A stretch of 64,000 bases of DNA from Incurvaria masculella (Eukaryota > Arthropoda > Insecta > Lepidoptera > Incurvariidae): positions 11,178,001 through 11,242,000 of the forward strand of contig OX335649.1 in assembly GCA_946894095.1 (NCBI GenBank). The letters are read 5' to 3'. The notes below the pieces were generated by a model, which worked only from the letters and a program-made list of their open reading frames with translations, was not told where the DNA came from and did not search any database. The translations under genes and the position numbers were made by a program. The stretch's first letter is position 1. Each line of letters starts with the position of its first letter. Below are positions 23,469-33,325 of this stretch, one piece after another.

Positions 23469-23939
23469 CACGACCTACACAGACATATTTTGCTTGTACG
23501 GATTCTAAGCTAGTTTCGCGTTTTTGAACTGTCGCGAATGGTTCTTCGAAATTCCCTTTTTGGTATTGAGCTAGGTCAAGCTGCGGATAGAGAGAGGATA
23601 ATTGTGATGCAAAAATGTGAGGTCTGTATTAATGCCGAATCTCACCTGACTTAATGTTAAGAGCTCCTTTCCTGTACGTATTGAGGCTGCAAGGTCACAA
23701 GTAAGTAATTATTAGTATTATCTTTGGTTGCACATAGGATCTTTATAATATTCAATTGAACCTTTTGAATTTTGAATTGAATTTGGTCGATTGAAACCAT
23801 AAAATCACAAAGTGGTTAATTTTCATTTGGTAGTTCCGTTTTCTGACGGAGGCATTCGACGTCTTATAAAAAACCGGAACCAGCAAGATATAGCAGCTTC
23901 ACGGTCGATTATACATACATATCACACTCCTTGGAAAAA

Positions 23940-24285
23940 GCAACGTAAGTGCATAGTACGAAAAACCGGCCAAGTGCGAGTCGGACTCGCACACGAAGGG
24001 TTCCGTACCATCGTAAAAAATAAAACAAAAAAATCACGTTTTTTGTATGGGAGCCCCCTTTAATTTTAATATTTTTTTAATCTTACCTATTTGTTGTTAT
24101 AGCGGCAAAATAAATAAACACTCTGTGAAAATTTCAGCTGTCTACCTGTTATGGTTACTGAGATACAGCCCTGTGACAGACGGACAGACGGACGGACGGA
24201 CGGACGGACGGACGGACGGACGGACAGCGGAGGCTTAGTAATAGAGTTCCGTTTTCACCCTTTGGGTACGGAACCCTAAAAGTAT
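23940..24285 (+). repeat. Lepidoptera-type interspersed repeat with (ACGG)n, family C
   Basis: It runs from 'ccggccaagtgcgagtcgga' and 'ggttccgtaccatcg' through 'gtgaaaatttcagctgtcta' and an (acgg)n tract (about 24178-24227) to 'ctttgggtacggaaccctaa'. The other strand copy is at 37325-37650. This element is found throughout moth and butterfly genomes and is the main basis for the order-level call. Confidence 0.85.
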
Positions 24286-24304
24286 ATTTAGTTAAGTGAA
24301 CCTC

Positions 24305-24528
24305 TAGCACTGGCTCTGCAGGCCTATTCCTAGAATTCTGTATTCAGGAATAAGGAATCCTGAGTCTAGAAAACCGCTTTTTTAGCGATTTTCAAAGCGA
24401 TTTTTTCAACGGAAAACCTTCCCCGGAATCTTTTCGTCAAGAAAATCACTTTGAAAACCATTATAAAAGCGTTTTATAGCTTAGGATTCCTGATTACGGA
24501 ATTACAGGAATAGGCTTGCTGGTGTCGG
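24305..24528. mobile_element. Fold-back MITE, family G
   Basis: The ends 'ggcctattcctagaattctg' and 'cctgattacggaattacagg' (followed by aataggc) are inverted, and the inner blocks 'ttttcaaagcgatttttt' and 'tttgaaaaccattataaaag' also pair. It shares its terminal motif with the copies at 7252, 26850, 28330 and 62295. Confidence 0.6.
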
Positions 24529-24617
24529 ATATGAATACTATTTTCGTGACGACGGCAATCATTTGAATATTCAATCTCTGTAGTCAATGTCCGCAATGCA
24601 GGTAAATCCTTAAATTA

Positions 24618-24842
24618 ATGTATGTAAATTCTCAAACACTGTGTTAGTAGGAGACATTGATTAAGGGAGAAAGGAGTATAGGAGGTTGCCAAAAAAGTTA
24701 TATAATAGCCGTTGGTGAAATTGGCAGACGCGATCATCGTTAGAGGTATGTTTTGCTGATCCAGGCTTGCAGTACAGTCATACATTTTTTTTTCAGTTCT
24801 ATTTCTTTGCTTTATGTGTCCTTGCTTGACGGTCATATCAAA
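24618..24842 (+). repeat. SINE family B, plus-strand copy
   Basis: 'aacactgtgttagtaggaga', the A-box-like 'gttggtgaaattggcagacg', an eroded B-box region 'tttgctgatccaggcttgca', then 'tgtgtccttgcttgacggtc'. It aligns along its length with the better copy at 50290-50515. Confidence 0.6.
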
Positions 24843-25284
24843 TTCTTTAAAAAATACAAACTTCTCCCGTGCTTAATAATTCTAAACCCAGCTTAGAACT
24901 GTCAATTAATTATTATTTTTACATATTATTTACAAGTAAATGTGGAAGAAATATGAAGGAATAATTTCGATCATTATTAAGTTGAAACAAAATGTATATA
25001 TTTGAATTCCATTGATATGACTTTGAGTGTTGTACAGACCTTGTCTGACCTTTGATCATTGGTTCATGAAATAATTGTCCGGATCCTGGACGTTGTTGTT
25101 TGCATGGACTTGTTGCTACATACGCATCGCTCGTTAATACAAGCGGTCAAGCGTGCACAATTAGGTGGAGAAGCGTTGTCCAGTCGCGAAAAAAAACTGA
25201 ATATCGGTAGTTTCACGAGTTAATTAACTTTTTCAGGGAAAATTTGGCGCACCAATAGTTGCCTACCAGTTTGAACGTAAGAAG

Positions 25285-25316
25285 TATATAAGAAGGACAA
25301 TCGGTGGAGTTCAGGT
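25285..25316 (+). promoter_or_regulatory. Core promoter of the cuticular protein gene
   Basis: TATATA at 25285-25290 (within 'gaagtatataagaagg') is followed 26-28 bp later by the arthropod initiator-like 'ttcaggta' (25310-25317). The start codon is 51 bp further on. Spacing and motifs fit a strong, TATA-driven, stage-specific insect promoter. Confidence 0.6.
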
Positions 25317-25363
25317 ACAGTTTACATTTGGTAAACGACGAGTTCGCAAGTGATATTAAAAAA

Positions 25364-25375
25364 ATGTTTTCCCTA
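25364..25375 (+). CDS. Cuticular protein exon 1 (start codon)
   Basis: ATG TTT TCC CTA then gt|aagtac, with 12 coding bases in phase 0. The ATG is in an A-rich context ('ttaaaaaaatg') downstream of a TATA promoter. Confidence 0.85.
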
Positions 25376-28300
25376 GTAAGTACCTTGTGAATTTGAAAAC
25401 AAATATGAATCTTTTATATTTATTCTTACCATAACTTACTTTTAAATAAATATATTGATATTCTTTGCCAAACAATGTTTGCCAAACACAATATTAGTGA
25501 AATATTCAAATAGTATTAATTTCATTTTAGTAAAATTATATAATCCACCAGTTAATAAAAATATACTATAAATAAAAATACTAAAATATATTAATACAAA
25601 ATAACTTTTCAAGAGATTAGTAGGCGAGAAAAGTTTTTAGAGTTCGGAAGAGTTCTTAAATCTTTTTTTTTATATTTATCTAGGCAGATCTATGCATAAT
25701 TTGTAGGTGATAAAAAGTGAATAGTTCTCAATTATGGACTCGATCCAAGTTGGTGCACTGTCCGTGTCACGGAGTCGATCTCCGTGCTTACTGTGTACAT
25801 ATCCCACGATTGATACAAACTAATAAATTTAATTTTACCAATTGTGAGTGATGTACACACAAATAAATAAATTTTATTCAACCAATAGAAGTATGTGTGA
25901 GGAATTTCGTTAGGTTTGGCTTTATATATAAATTTGACTGAAAAAAGCTGCTAAAACTATTTAGTTCAGCCATTCCCAAAACTTGGTTCAGTGTGTGACA
26001 TTGTCATTTTTTTCTTACACACATGTAATCGTACAGTTACCACTTCTTGCCGTGAAACATAAAGTTTAAAAAATCACATACCGTTCGCGCATCGTGTGTA
26101 ACGTCACGCGTTACGAGCCGTCGTTGCTCGCGTTGCAGGCTGTGACGCTGTGCGTGGCGGCGGCAGCGGTGGGCGCGCGCGCGGGCGGCGTGGCGGTGTC
26201 GCACCAGGCCGTGCACCGCGGTGACCAGCACGGCGTGTACCACGGCGCTCACCACACCGGATACGGAGTCGGCGTCGTCCACGACCCCTGGGGCTACGGG
26301 CACGGAGGTCGGACGCGTCCGTTTCAATAAACATATTTTTGACTTAGTAACAAACATCCAAGATTTTATTATTTTAAGTTTACGGATAAACAGTGTTCAG
26401 CTTACTTATTTAGATCGACGTTAGGTACACCACGCTGTGGACATCATCAGGATTCGCGAGTTGACATCTGACTGGACGAAGCGTCAGAGGTCCTCCAGGT
26501 CGCGTCGCGAATCCTGATGATGTCCACAGCGTGGTGGACGAAACGAAACTTCGAGCTAAATAAGTAAGCTGAACACTGTTTATCCGTAAATTTAAAATAA
26601 TATGTCGAACAACAGTGAAAATCTAAACAAACATATCCAAGATTTTCCATTTATGTTTCAAGCTGTAGCGCCAAAGTCAGTTCGGGACAGTGTTGTAGGA
26701 CTAATTTGATTGAACGTTTTAATAAAATACATACCTTATCCTTTCACTAGGTTATTCATAAGTTTTAGTGAAATTTGTTTAGCCGTTATACTGTTATTAA
26801 ATAACAAATTCTTCTAACTTTCCAATTTATAATATTACTCTTACAAGCTCCGTGCTCAGGAATCAGGCATCGAATTGACAACCGCTATAAAAGCTGTTTT
26901 CTCGACTGGAAGATTCCTGACTCCTAAGCACGGAATTTCAAGAATAGGCCTACACCAGGTAACCTATAGGCTGTGATGGGAGGCACTTTGTGTTCAGTCG
27001 AACTGGCGATGCCGTATCGCTAGTTCTGTTTGAAAACCGGCTGGTGAAACCCGGAAAGCTTGTTCATTTTACATGGTCACACTTGACCAATTGCGCTGTT
27101 ATTCTATCATTCCCCTAACTTATACATCGTAATCCCTATAAACCTAGCTAATAACGTACTAACGAACTAGCTAATAAACATACGTATTCATAAAAAGTAA
27201 AGGCTTGTTTCCACTTGGTAGGTTGGGGGCACGGCGGCGGCGGTTGGGGCGCGTGGGGACGTGGCTACGGGCACGGCGCGTGGGCCGGCCACGCCACGCA
27301 CCACGGCCACTGGGGCCATGCCCTTGGGCACATCGGACATCATGAACACGACCACGTGAGTCACGTCAGTCACCAGGAAAAAAAGAGACTCTTGAAAATG
27401 TATAAGATTGAAGAAATCTTATCACGCAGAAAGTGCTGATTTATTTTAATCGTCTCTTAAAGGGACATTATTACTAAAGTTATAATTATCTAGTACTGGT
27501 ATTGATTGCAAGCTGCTAAGAAAGGCCCTTACGCAGTAGGTGAAAAAGCCCCTAAGCATACAATCACAGTGTGATGTTATCTTTTCAAACCACTTAATAA
27601 ACTAAAAACTGAAACTAAAACTGTATCATCAGCTCATGAGTTACATGCGGGAGTAAAATCTAGTAAAATTACCCTCGGTAACTAGCACTTTGAAGCAACA
27701 AACCAACAGCCGTTAGACCTAGCCAATGGACTGCTTACTAATACTAACAAATAGTTGGTTAGCATATATACCTTAAAATGTGATAAACTACTATGATAAT
27801 TTGACGTTGATTGTGATATGTTTATAATCAGGTAAGTTATAACAGTACCAACAACCAATTTATAACAACGTTGTGATTTAAAGGTTGATAATACTTTACC
27901 TGCAGGCTTGGTCGCACCCCGCCTACAATTTCGCATACAGCGTTGCGGACCCCCACACCGGAGACCACAAGTCGCAGCACGAGTCGCGCCACGGAAACAC
28001 CGTGAAGGGCGGATACTCGCTGGTGGAACCTGACGGCCGCTTGCGCACCGTCAACTACGTCGCGGACTCTCACAACGGGTAAGCTCTGCTGGTGGACGAA
28101 AGCGATGCATGTACCAAAACGAGGTACTCTCATGCTCGCTGCTCACAGCGGGTAAGATCTACACCCGTTTCGGCGGAAGGCACCGACTGCCGGTGGACGC
28201 GGTGATGAATGACCCAACACGAGTGCCTCCACGGTGACGCTGTGAAGGGCAGATAGTCGCTGGTGGAACCTGATGGCCGCCTGCGCAGTATCAACTGCGT

Positions 28301-28851
28301 TGCGGACTCTCACAACAGGTAAGCTCTAAAAAAACACTTTTATAGCAGTTATCAAAGCAATCTTCTCTAAGAAAATATTGCTGAGTACCGTATTTTAATT
28401 ATTATATAAGGTTTTCCATCGAGAACATCGCTTTGATTTCCCCTTTTAAAGCGCTTTTCTCCTCTGAAAGATTCCCGATTCCTAAACATATCATTTCCAG
28501 AATACGAATTACTGCACCCGTGCGTAATCGCGAACTCTCTCAGCTCAAACATATTGTGTTACCTTAATTTTTTACCAACAAAAATAACTATCCTATCATA
28601 AGTGATGACCTAAGAACCTCTATATGGGACAGTTGTAGGTGTGAATACTCTGCAGATACTCTTTCGAAGGTTTATTTGTCAAAATATTAATAAGCAAGAC
28701 CTCATCAAGACAAATTTACTTTTCCAGTTTCAACGCTGTCGTGCACCATTCCGGGCCTCATCATCACGTTCATCAGACCCATGGGCACGGACTGCACCAC
28801 GGCGCCGGCGCCTACAACGGCTGGTACAACAACTATTACGGTCACCACTAG
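25364..28851 (+). CDS. RR-2 cuticular protein, five exons
   Basis: Joined exons: 25364-25375, 26139-26307, 27222-27355, 27906-28078 and 28728-28851. They total 612 nt and encode 203 residues plus TAG. The first exon supplies only MFSL of the signal peptide, which continues [15 protein letters not shown] in exon 2. Splitting the signal sequence this early is usual for insect cuticle genes. The mature N-terminal half is rich in His, Gly, Tyr and Trp. Exons 4-5 carry the chitin-binding RR-2 consensus ([20 protein letters not shown], then [20 protein letters not shown] and SHNGFNAVV), and the tail is His/Tyr/Asn-rich. The product is secreted by epidermis and binds chitin in hard-type cuticle. Poly(A) signals follow at about 28908 and 28930. 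Subfamily naming would need a search. Confidence 0.93.
26139..26307 (+). CDS. Cuticular protein exon 2
   Basis: Acceptor 'ctcgcgttgcag'; the donor gag|gtcgga is weak at +3 to +5. It encodes the rest of the signal peptide and a His/Gly-rich stretch ending PWGYGHG, leaving in phase 1. The frame would stay open past the donor for a few codons to a TAA at 26328. Confidence 0.85.
26367..26602. mobile_element. Fold-back MITE family F in cuticle-gene intron
   Basis: Outer arms of about 47 bp match with one mismatch ('agtttacggataaacagtgt'). A second, inner pair of about 31 bp is perfect around 'ctgtggacatcatcaggatt'. The whole 236-bp unit could fold into a long hairpin. It belongs to the same family as 1326-1485, but carries different internal sequence. 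Confidence 0.8.
26850..26962. mobile_element. Fold-back MITE, family G, short copy
   Basis: 'gctccgtgctcaggaatcag' at the left pairs with 'ctgactcctaagcacggaat' at the right, followed by 'ttcaagaataggcctacacc'. The central 'gacaaccgctataaaagctg' block is shared with the 7252 copy. Confidence 0.65.
27222..27355 (+). CDS. Cuticular protein exon 3 (Gly/His/Trp-rich)
   Basis: Acceptor 'ttccacttggtag', donor cac|gtgagt. It encodes [19 protein letters not shown] and a His-rich continuation ending HEHDH, a low-complexity linker region before the RR-2 domain. Phase 1 in, phase 0 out. Confidence 0.88.
27455..27565. mobile_element. MITE family D
   Basis: 'ttaaagggacattattacta', 'tctagtactggtattgattg' and 'aaggcccttacgcagtaggt' (then 'gaaaaagcccctaa') match the family defined by GGGCCTTTTTCACCAAGT ends. 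Other copies are at 43865-44022, 48285-48602 and 55826-55940. Confidence 0.6.
27906..28078 (+). CDS. Cuticular protein exon 4 (RR-2 chitin-binding domain)
   Basis: Acceptor 'actttacctgcag', donor gg|gtaagc. It encodes the RR-2 core from [20 protein letters not shown] to [10 protein letters not shown] and leaves after two bases of the Gly codon. The aromatic positions expected to contact chitin are present. Confidence 0.95.
28181..28325 (+). pseudogene. Dead tandem duplicate of the RR-2 exon
   Basis: From about 28200 ('acccaacacgagtgcctcca') to 28320 ('tctcacaacaggtaagctct') it aligns base by base with exon 4 and its donor. The tyrosine codon of GGYSL has become TAG ('ggcagatagtcgctgg'), and GGG has become CAGG at the donor. 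The intervening 28079-28180 ('cacagcgggtaagatctaca') also repeats the exon end, suggesting more than one partial duplication. It cannot be translated as an RR-2 domain. Confidence 0.85.
28330..28512. mobile_element. Fold-back MITE, family G
   Basis: 'ttatagcagttatcaaagca' pairs with 'gctttgatttccccttttaa', and the right end 'gattcccgattcctaaacat' is followed by 'ttccagaatacg'. It is a diverged copy lying between the pseudo-exon and exon 5. Confidence 0.5.
28728..28851 (+). CDS. Cuticular protein exon 5 (C-terminus)
   Basis: Acceptor 'tttacttttccag'. It completes Gly and encodes [20 protein letters not shown] and a Tyr/Asn/Gly tail ending NNYYGHH before TAG (28849-28851). FNAVV is the conserved end of the RR-2 consensus. 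Confidence 0.92.
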
Positions 28852-29352
28852 GACCCCCACCACCTCCCACCTGTTCGACCCTCAAACAACCAAAAACTAT
28901 GACATTATAATAAATACGACTTGCGAAAATAAAACAATGAGCGCTTATACCAACACAAATTGTTTCATTATACATTTCCTCGTAAGAAGATTCCTCACTT
29001 GGGAGTCTTTGATCGTAATTTGAACGGGCTCGCTGAGCGTGCTATCGAGAGGAGAGGTGTATCCCTTGGCCTTGTCTGATCAAATTTGGTCACTACCACC
29101 ATACCGGTTTCTCACAAAAATAATAATAATTTTAATATGCAGGCTAATTTTGAAGAGGATTTGGAACTGCAAAATTAGGCAAAGCAAATGCTTCTCAGAA
29201 ATTATTTTTTTTGGAAGCCTTGGCAATTCAAATATTTTAAATTCAATAGCGGATTCAATCCAGTGCGGAGAATTGTGATTAACTCACATCCTTATTTCGA
29301 AGTTTTCGCAGTCTCTTTTAAAATTTCATATTAATAATATTCAAATTATTAG

Positions 29353-29450
29353 AGTGTACCTTCATGGCCAGAACTGAAACTATAACAAATAGCGAAATAC
29401 ACTCAAATTAATCATGGGCCGATTTTAATATTATAATAAAACTGCATTAT
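29353..29450. mobile_element. Fold-back family E, single-arm fragment
   Basis: 'accttcatggccagaactga', 'ataacaaatagcgaaataca' and 'catgggccgattttaat' match one arm of the fold-back element at 46615-46890. A second fragment is at 34933-35010. Confidence 0.6.
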
Positions 29451-30345
29451 GTATAATATATATATAAATCATCTATTCTAGGTGTAAATCGAGGCTATTG
29501 ATAAAGAGAAAATAGCACAGCCAGTACTGACTGAGTAATAGTGTCCCTTATGAGAAACGAATTCTGTTCAAAAGTATAAAAGGGCTCATTTTAAATTTTA
29601 AAAAAGTTTTTAATAGTTCTTATATTATGTAGATCACTGCGAATTAATCAATTGTTAAATGAGCCCTTTCATTTAGTTTGACGTTTGTCATTTAAGAAGA
29701 TTGATTTATAATAACCATGACTTCAAAACTAGCCAGAGGTTAACCACGGTTTAACTAAGTCAGTCAAATATTTCCTAACCATTCAACAAAATGTGTGGTA
29801 GGAAACATTTAACGCTGTTAATTTAAAAATATGGTCGTAAATCATATTCAACATTAAAACTAGCCTCGAGTGGTTCTTAGTGAAGAGCAAGTTGTTTCAT
29901 TTATTCTCATATTTTTATTACATTGCGCTAAATTATTGTATTCACAACGCATCATTTGAAAGTCATTAGTCATTTTCGGATAGGTAAATGAAACCTGTTA
30001 CAGTCGAAACATGAACTACAGGCTATAGTATGAGAGCGAATGCAAATAATCTTTGCCCAGATCAGGTTGGCATGATTTAGTATAGTGAGTAGATATTTTA
30101 AGCAATTATAAAAGGCTCTTATTAAAAGTTATACATGTAAGATAACGATTGAGAAATATCGGTAAAATCTATTAAAATGCACGTATTCAACATTATTATT
30201 TTTTATTTTTAAGCTTTTAAAAATAAGTCAGTAAAGTAAGTGCTGGTAAGTAAGTTAGTAAAGTGAAATCGAGTGGAATCGTCAGACTATGGTGGTCTAG
30301 GTACCAAGACCAAATTGATGTATTAGGTACATACACTGAGTCGTA
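29451..30345. other. AT-rich intergenic stretch
   Basis: No exon, RNA gene or clear repeat identified. Confidence 0.4.
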
Positions 30346-30349
30346 TTTA

Positions 30350-30905
30350 CTACGTATAAAATTCACAACGTATGAAAGCAGTTTTGTGCAAAATATCAAA
30401 ACCATGCATATCGTATAAAATCCACAATGTATGATTTTATACGTTGTGCATGAAGAAAGTTTAAAAATAAAATCAACTCTTTTCGTCATGCAGAACGTAT
30501 AATAGTCACAACGTTAACCTACCCTAGCCTAGCCTAACTTAACCTAACGGTAATTCTTTTTGTTGAGTTGAGACCAAACAAATTGGCGCGCGAGTATATA
30601 CTTTAAATGTATGCCATTAAGGGCGTTTATCGAATACATTTTTTTCGCATTATACGATATGGATGGTTCTCCTTTTTGTTAAATAAACAGTTTTCGATTG
30701 AATCTAAGGCCAAGCAAAAGCTCAAATTTTATACGTTGTGACTTTTATACAATATTCATGAAAAAAACAGTTATTTATATTTTTCAAATTCTTCATGCAC
30801 AACGTATAAAATTATACGATCTGTCGATTATACGTTGTGCATGGTTTTTTATTTTTCGTCGAAACATTATTTGATACGATCTGCATTTTATACGTTCTGC
30901 CGTTC
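30350..30905. repeat. Cluster of TTATACGTTGTG motifs on both strands
   Basis: At least ten instances of the motif or close variants occur in 550 bp, for example 30435-30450 'ttttatacgttgtgca', 30727-30740, 30795-30812 reversed, 30826-30843 and 30886-30900. Both orientations alternate and there is no constant period. At 30513-30548 a CCTAA-rich stretch resembles degenerate insect telomere repeat. No ORF. Confidence 0.75.
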
Positions 30906-31159
30906 CCCCTATACACTGATGGTAGCGGTAGTTATTGTAGGTTTAAAGGGATATGTAATTATGTGATCTGCTCACTGTAGTAGTAATACTAATAGTATTA
31001 AAACCAAACGAGCAAATTTTTCACATTTTTTTATCGTGAACAGGTACTGTTTGCAGGGATCTGCTCCAATTGACATGTTCGTTGGCAGGGATAGTCTTTG
31101 GAAATAAACTGATATTTGTCATACGGCATGAATTGTTAAATTTCGTGAATTTTGTGTCT

Positions 31160-31265
31160 TAGCTGTGAGTCAGTCAGCGTGTCTACGTCCACTGCTGGAC
31201 ATACGCCTCTCCAATTTAACTCCAGTCCTCCCGGCCCTCAGCGGTACGGAACAACTGCTTTCCGC
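31160..31265. repeat. Interspersed repeat fragment
   Basis: 'gtctacgtccactgctggac' and 'atacgcctctccaa', then 'cagtcctcccggccctc', is a phrase common to a lepidopteran retroelement-derived repeat. Only a fragment is visible. Confidence 0.45.
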
Positions 31266-31519
31266 CAACGCACCTATGGTTTTGTTAAAAAAAATTGACA
31301 AACGCTTTTTAAAATTTGACTGCTAAAAAAACACAGCGGAGTTTCTTGCCAGTTCTTCTTCGCTGTGTTTTATTTTACTGAACAGGATAAAGTTTAAATA
31401 GACAAATCCGAGTGCAAGTACACTATGGATGAGAAATAAACAACACTATACAATATAATACATTACCACTAATACGTGGCTATGCTGCCACTATACGGAT
31501 GAGTTTCGGTCATCACCAC

Positions 31520-31925
31520 TCTTGTCCTACCTTAAGGTACCCGTACACGGGCATCTAAAGTTGCTCAACTTGAACAATCTCTGTCGTTTTCGTTGTCACG
31601 GCAACATCCAGCGATCACCGGCAACATTGTTTATGGACAAGTACGGAAACATTCATAGAGAAATTAATTGCCCGCGTGTGGCAAGCAAGTGCACGGATAC
31701 GTGGCAATTCGATAAATTAATTACTGGCGACACAACAAGTATGAAGCGATGTGAAGCAATATCGCTTCTAATCGCTGGGATGATTGCCGAAAATGTATCA
31801 ATTGGGGTTGCCCTATATTGCTCCATCGATTGCTCCACTATGTTTGGCAACAGTTTCCCAGGAATTAATTGCCTCAAAAATTGCCCCTTTTCACACCTGG
31901 CAACCTTAATACAATAATGGCACCT
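31520..31925. other. Unassigned moderately GC-rich block, open on + for 131 codons
   Basis: A frame from 31522 to 31917 is open, but the peptide has no motif I recognise. The DNA is full of repeated 'attgcc'/'attgct' words, such as 'gcctcaaaaattgccc', which suggests an old repeat rather than a gene. The flanking sequence gives no splice or promoter support. Confidence 0.3.
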
Positions 31926-32700
31926 TTCCCTGGTTATGTATTAAAAAATGCTAAATACTAATACTTCTCAAAAGATCAAATCTTTATCCCAAGTAAAAAC
32001 AGTTGATCATCTGCACTGCAAAATCTCTGTAACTTACACAAAACAATTTCTGCAGTACGTCTGTCTCTACGCTTATAACTAACCACTCATCCGATTTCGA
32101 TGCGTTTTATATCTTTATAGAGCTTGATATCTTTGCAAAATGAAGGTGTTATCGTGGTAAATTACCTTATGGGTGAACAGTGTCGTCGGTGAAGTCAGAA
32201 AATACATGTTAACATTATTAACATTTTACATTAACATTTTACATTAACATTATCATTAAACAAATCTATGGAGAGGATTAGGTCTCACTTACTTTTAATG
32301 TTGTGGAATGAAAGTATATTCCCTTTAAGTTGGACTACAATTTATCTCGAGACGGGCAATGAAATTAGATTAGACCTGATTGGTCTAATTCTAAGCAAAT
32401 CAAAAATATAATTATACTGGTTGGTCTACATGGCTTACTTTTACTATACTTTGCACGTGATTGTTAGTTTTAGTTCAAATATATTTAAATTGATTTATTA
32501 TATCGCACCTTCTGCTCAAAAGATTTTGCAGAGCTTTTTGCTCAATACGCGGAGGCCATGTTTCGAATTGATACTTCAAAGGTTTCCGTGGAACGAAATA
32601 GTTTTTTTTTTCTATTTCTTACTTTCTCTTGGTCTCAAGTTGTTATTAAATTCAAATTCAACTTCACCCACCTGCACATACCGAACATAAAGTTTACTAC
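31926..32700. other. AT-rich intergenic stretch
   Basis: It contains a tandem 'ttaacattttaca' motif at about 32207-32255 and a weak relative of the 505-665 repeat at 32060-32150. No gene seen. Confidence 0.35.
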
Positions 32701-32719
32701 CTCGGCCTTACAATGTGCT

Positions 32720-33166
32720 ACTTAATACACTATTACCAGCATTGCATTGTGTCCGGTGCGAAGAGGCGGAGGAACGAGGGAAGGGGGTACCGGTTGACAT
32801 TTGTTCAGGCGTGACAGGACTGCTCTATACACCTCCGCCGAACTGGCGCAATGAGACTGGGTCACCCACTTATTAAGTCCCATTGATGCTACCTGCGATA
32901 ACTTGTTGCACCATCCATCAGGTTTAGGTGCTTTTTTGGGGATTACTCCGGAGGAGCGAGAGAAAAAATGTGATGCAAGCAGCGGGCTGCTTAAACATAT
33001 TTGGCTCCGATCTGTAAATGGATCCACTTTCGATTTCTGTAAGGTTGTCGGGGCGAAGCCCGGGGCCGTTGACTTCCTGCCTGGCAATGCCCGTTGGCTC
33101 GCTGTGCAAACAAATGGATCACAACGATTAGTCAAGTATTTTAACAAATTAACTCAAATAAAATGA
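32720..33166. other. Unassigned GC-richer block with open frames on both strands
   Basis: The frames are 32722-33147 (-, 141 codons) and 32903-33166 (+, 87 codons). Neither shows a family motif I know. The plus end 'aactcaaataaaatgatatg' carries an AATAAA. The block could be a retroelement remnant or a processed gene fragment. Composition differs from the AT-rich surroundings. Confidence 0.3.
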
Positions 33167-33174
33167 TATGCAGC

Positions 33175-33325
33175 TAGAATCGACAGTGAAGTAAGGACAC
33201 ATTAATTAAAGAAATAACTCTGAAAAAGAATTACTTAATAAATATACTGCAAGACTGGACCCGAACCAGCAAAACATACCATTGCGTCTACCAACTTTGC
33301 CACCTGCTGTATTCGTATAATTTGG
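33175..33325 (-). repeat. SINE family B (minus)
   Basis: 'gactggacccgaaccagcaa' is the reversed B-box region, and 'attgcgtctaccaactttgc' followed by cacc is the reversed A-box region. 'aggacacattaattaaagaa' is the reversed body and tail. It is better preserved than the 905-1092 copy. Confidence 0.7.

Larger units (their letters stand above)
21018..23562. repeat. Near-perfect 1,170-bp inverted duplication with 205-bp spacer
   Basis: The left arm 21018-22187 and the right arm 22393-23562 are reverse complements with no net length difference: every matched pair of positions sums to 44580. The one mismatch I found is at 21691/22889. Each arm contains one SINE A copy plus sequence with 'gaaaccgacttgaaaaaagg', a motif common in lepidopteran repeats. 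Short open frames in the arms recur as exact mirror copies and are not genes. The spacer contains one half of the fold-back element seen at 57064-57312. Confidence 0.95.

Noticed and set aside
24178..24230. (ACGG)n as an independent microsatellite locus
   Set aside because: It is the internal repeat of the dispersed family C element, which also occurs at 37325-37652.
30513..30550. Interstitial telomere (CCTAA)n
   Set aside because: Too short and irregular. Comparable short runs occur at 20260 and 56648.
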